Of a stretch of 44,917 nt of DNA, positions 44,171 to 44,917 are shown piece after piece. Location: NCBI GenBank assembly GCA_003243965.1, contig QHBO01000009.1:1-44917 (forward strand). The letters run 5' to 3'. Positions within the stretch are counted from its first letter, which is position 1; each line of letters starts with the position of its first letter. A program made the translations under genes and the position numbers. The notes below the pieces were generated by a model that was given only the letters and a program-made list of their open reading frames with translations, ran no database searches and had not been told where the DNA came from. Source of the DNA: Chloroflexota bacterium (GTDB lineage: Bacteria; Chloroflexota; Limnocylindria; QHBO01).

Positions 44171-44917
44171 TCAGCTGGTCGCACCCGCCGCGAGCGCGGC
44201 CTTGGCCACGCGACTGCGCGAACGGCCGCCACGCCGCTCGCGGCTGCCCTCGGTGCCGACCAGCGTCTCGTTCTCGTCGCCGCGGATGAAGGCCTCGACC
44301 CGCTCGCGGGCCACGTCGTCGTGGATCTGGAGTGGCGGGCTCTTCATGAAATAGGCGCTCGGTGCGACCAGCGTGCCGGTCAGGCCACGGTCGATACCGA
44401 GGCGCAGGCAGCGGATCGCGTCGGTGATCACGCCCGCACTGTTCGGCGAATCCCAGACCTCGAGCTTGAGCTCCAGGTTGAGCGGCACGTCGCCGTAGGT
44501 CGTGCCCTCCATGCGGATGTGGCACCACTTCCTGTCCTTCAGCCACGGCACATAGTCTGACGGACCGACGTGCACGTTGTCGGCATCGATCGGGTAGTCG
44601 ATCATGCTCGTCACCGCATTTGTCTTCGAGATCTTCTTGGACTCCAGCCGCTCGCGCTCCAGCATGTTGAGAAAGTCGGTGTTGCCGCCGAAGTTGAGCT
44701 GGTAGGTGCGGTCGATTCGCACTCCGCGGTCCATGAACAGGCGGGTCAGCACGCGGTGGGTGATGGTGGCGCCGACCTGGCTCTTGATGTCGTCGCCGAT
44801 GATCGGTAGCCCCCGCTCCGCGAAGCGGCGCTGCCAGTAGGGCTCGCGCCCGATGAAGACCGGAATCGCGTTGATGAACCCGACGCCGGCCTGGAGCGCC
44901 TGCTCGACGTACCACTT
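44171..44917 (-). CDS. ino1: Inositol-3-phosphate synthase, 5' truncated by window edge
   Basis: C-terminal 248 residues of myo-inositol-1(3)-phosphate synthase, which converts glucose 6-phosphate to inositol phosphate with NAD. Seen: [28 protein letters not shown], the signature [44 protein letters not shown] and [27 protein letters not shown], then SAYFMKSPP. The pattern is that of the mycobacterial-type (archaeal/actinobacterial) enzyme. The C-terminal 30 residues are basic and Ser/Arg-rich. It opens the visible operon and supplies inositol to it. The start is outside the window. Confidence 0.95.
   Translation of the reverse strand, partial: KWYVEQALQAGVGFINAIPVFIGREPYWQRRFAERGLPIIGDDIKSQVGATITHRVLTRLFMDRGVRIDRTYQLNFGGNTDFLNMLERERLESKKISKTNAVTSMIDYPIDADNVHVGPSDYVPWLKDRKWCHIRMEGTTYGDVPLNLELKLEVWDSPNSAGVITDAIRCLRLGIDRGLTGTLVAPSAYFMKSPPLQIHDDVARERVEAFIRGDENETLVGTEGSRERRGGRSRSRVAKAALAAGATS

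Overview
The window is a GC-rich bacterial chromosome segment that spans a replication origin. Gene order suggests a Chloroflexota-like lineage or a close Terrabacteria relative: dnaA-dnaN-recF-dciA on one side, rpmH-rnpA-yidD-yidC-jag divergent to it, and gyrA-prs-secA-prfB-ftsEX-S41 protease-smpB-ssrA nearby. Against a typical actinomycete are a +1-frameshifted prfB and secA next to prfB. The placement is an inference from gene content, with no phylogeny behind it.

Layout. (1) 1-12.9 kb, plus strand: 3' part of gyrA, prs, secA, a cysteine-rich small gene overlapping prfB, ftsE, ftsX, an S41 protease, a 13-codon leader ORF with a terminator, smpB, ssrA (tmRNA) and a small membrane protein. 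(2) 13-16.4 kb, minus strand: the rpmH-rnpA-yidD-yidC-jag operon plus one unknown gene. Its promoter diverges from that of dnaA. (3) 16.7-21.2 kb, plus: dnaA, a DnaA-box-rich gap (candidate oriC), dnaN, recF, dciA. (4) 21.2-24.0 kb: a large membrane protein with a PP2C-like N-terminus and a bifunctional-nuclease (DUF151) gene. (5) 24.0-31.1 kb: a polyprenol-glycosylation cluster made of a GT2 synthase, a DUF2723 GT-C protein and a 1547-residue protein joining two GT-C enzymes, the second interrupted by a large soluble repeat domain. (6) 31.1-36.5 kb: accessory genes, several irregular: purple-acid-phosphatase-like enzyme, methyltransferase with frame problems, secreted protein, N-terminally short AlkA-like glycosylase, DUF1801, lipoprotein. 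(7) 36.5-39.1 kb: an ABC-2 exporter preceded by a promoter, a leader ORF and an intrinsic terminator (candidate attenuator), with a 65-residue gene between ATPase and permease. (8) 39.1-44.9 kb: a tandem GNAT protein, then a minus-strand operon of inositol-phosphate synthase, two LPLAT acyltransferases, PHP phosphoesterase and PimA-like glycosyltransferase. This resembles an actinobacterial phosphatidylinositol-mannoside pathway.

Two signals recur. Many genes have a TAnnnT -10-like hexamer close to the start codon and little or no Shine-Dalgarno (SD) sequence, which suggests short-leader or leaderless mRNAs. The only two perfect SD sequences (AAAGGAGGTG) that I noticed both precede very small ORFs next to regulatory or transport loci. 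The most interesting candidates are the ABC-exporter attenuator, the double GT-C fusion, the PIM-like operon and the tandem CX3CX2C protein coupled to RF2.
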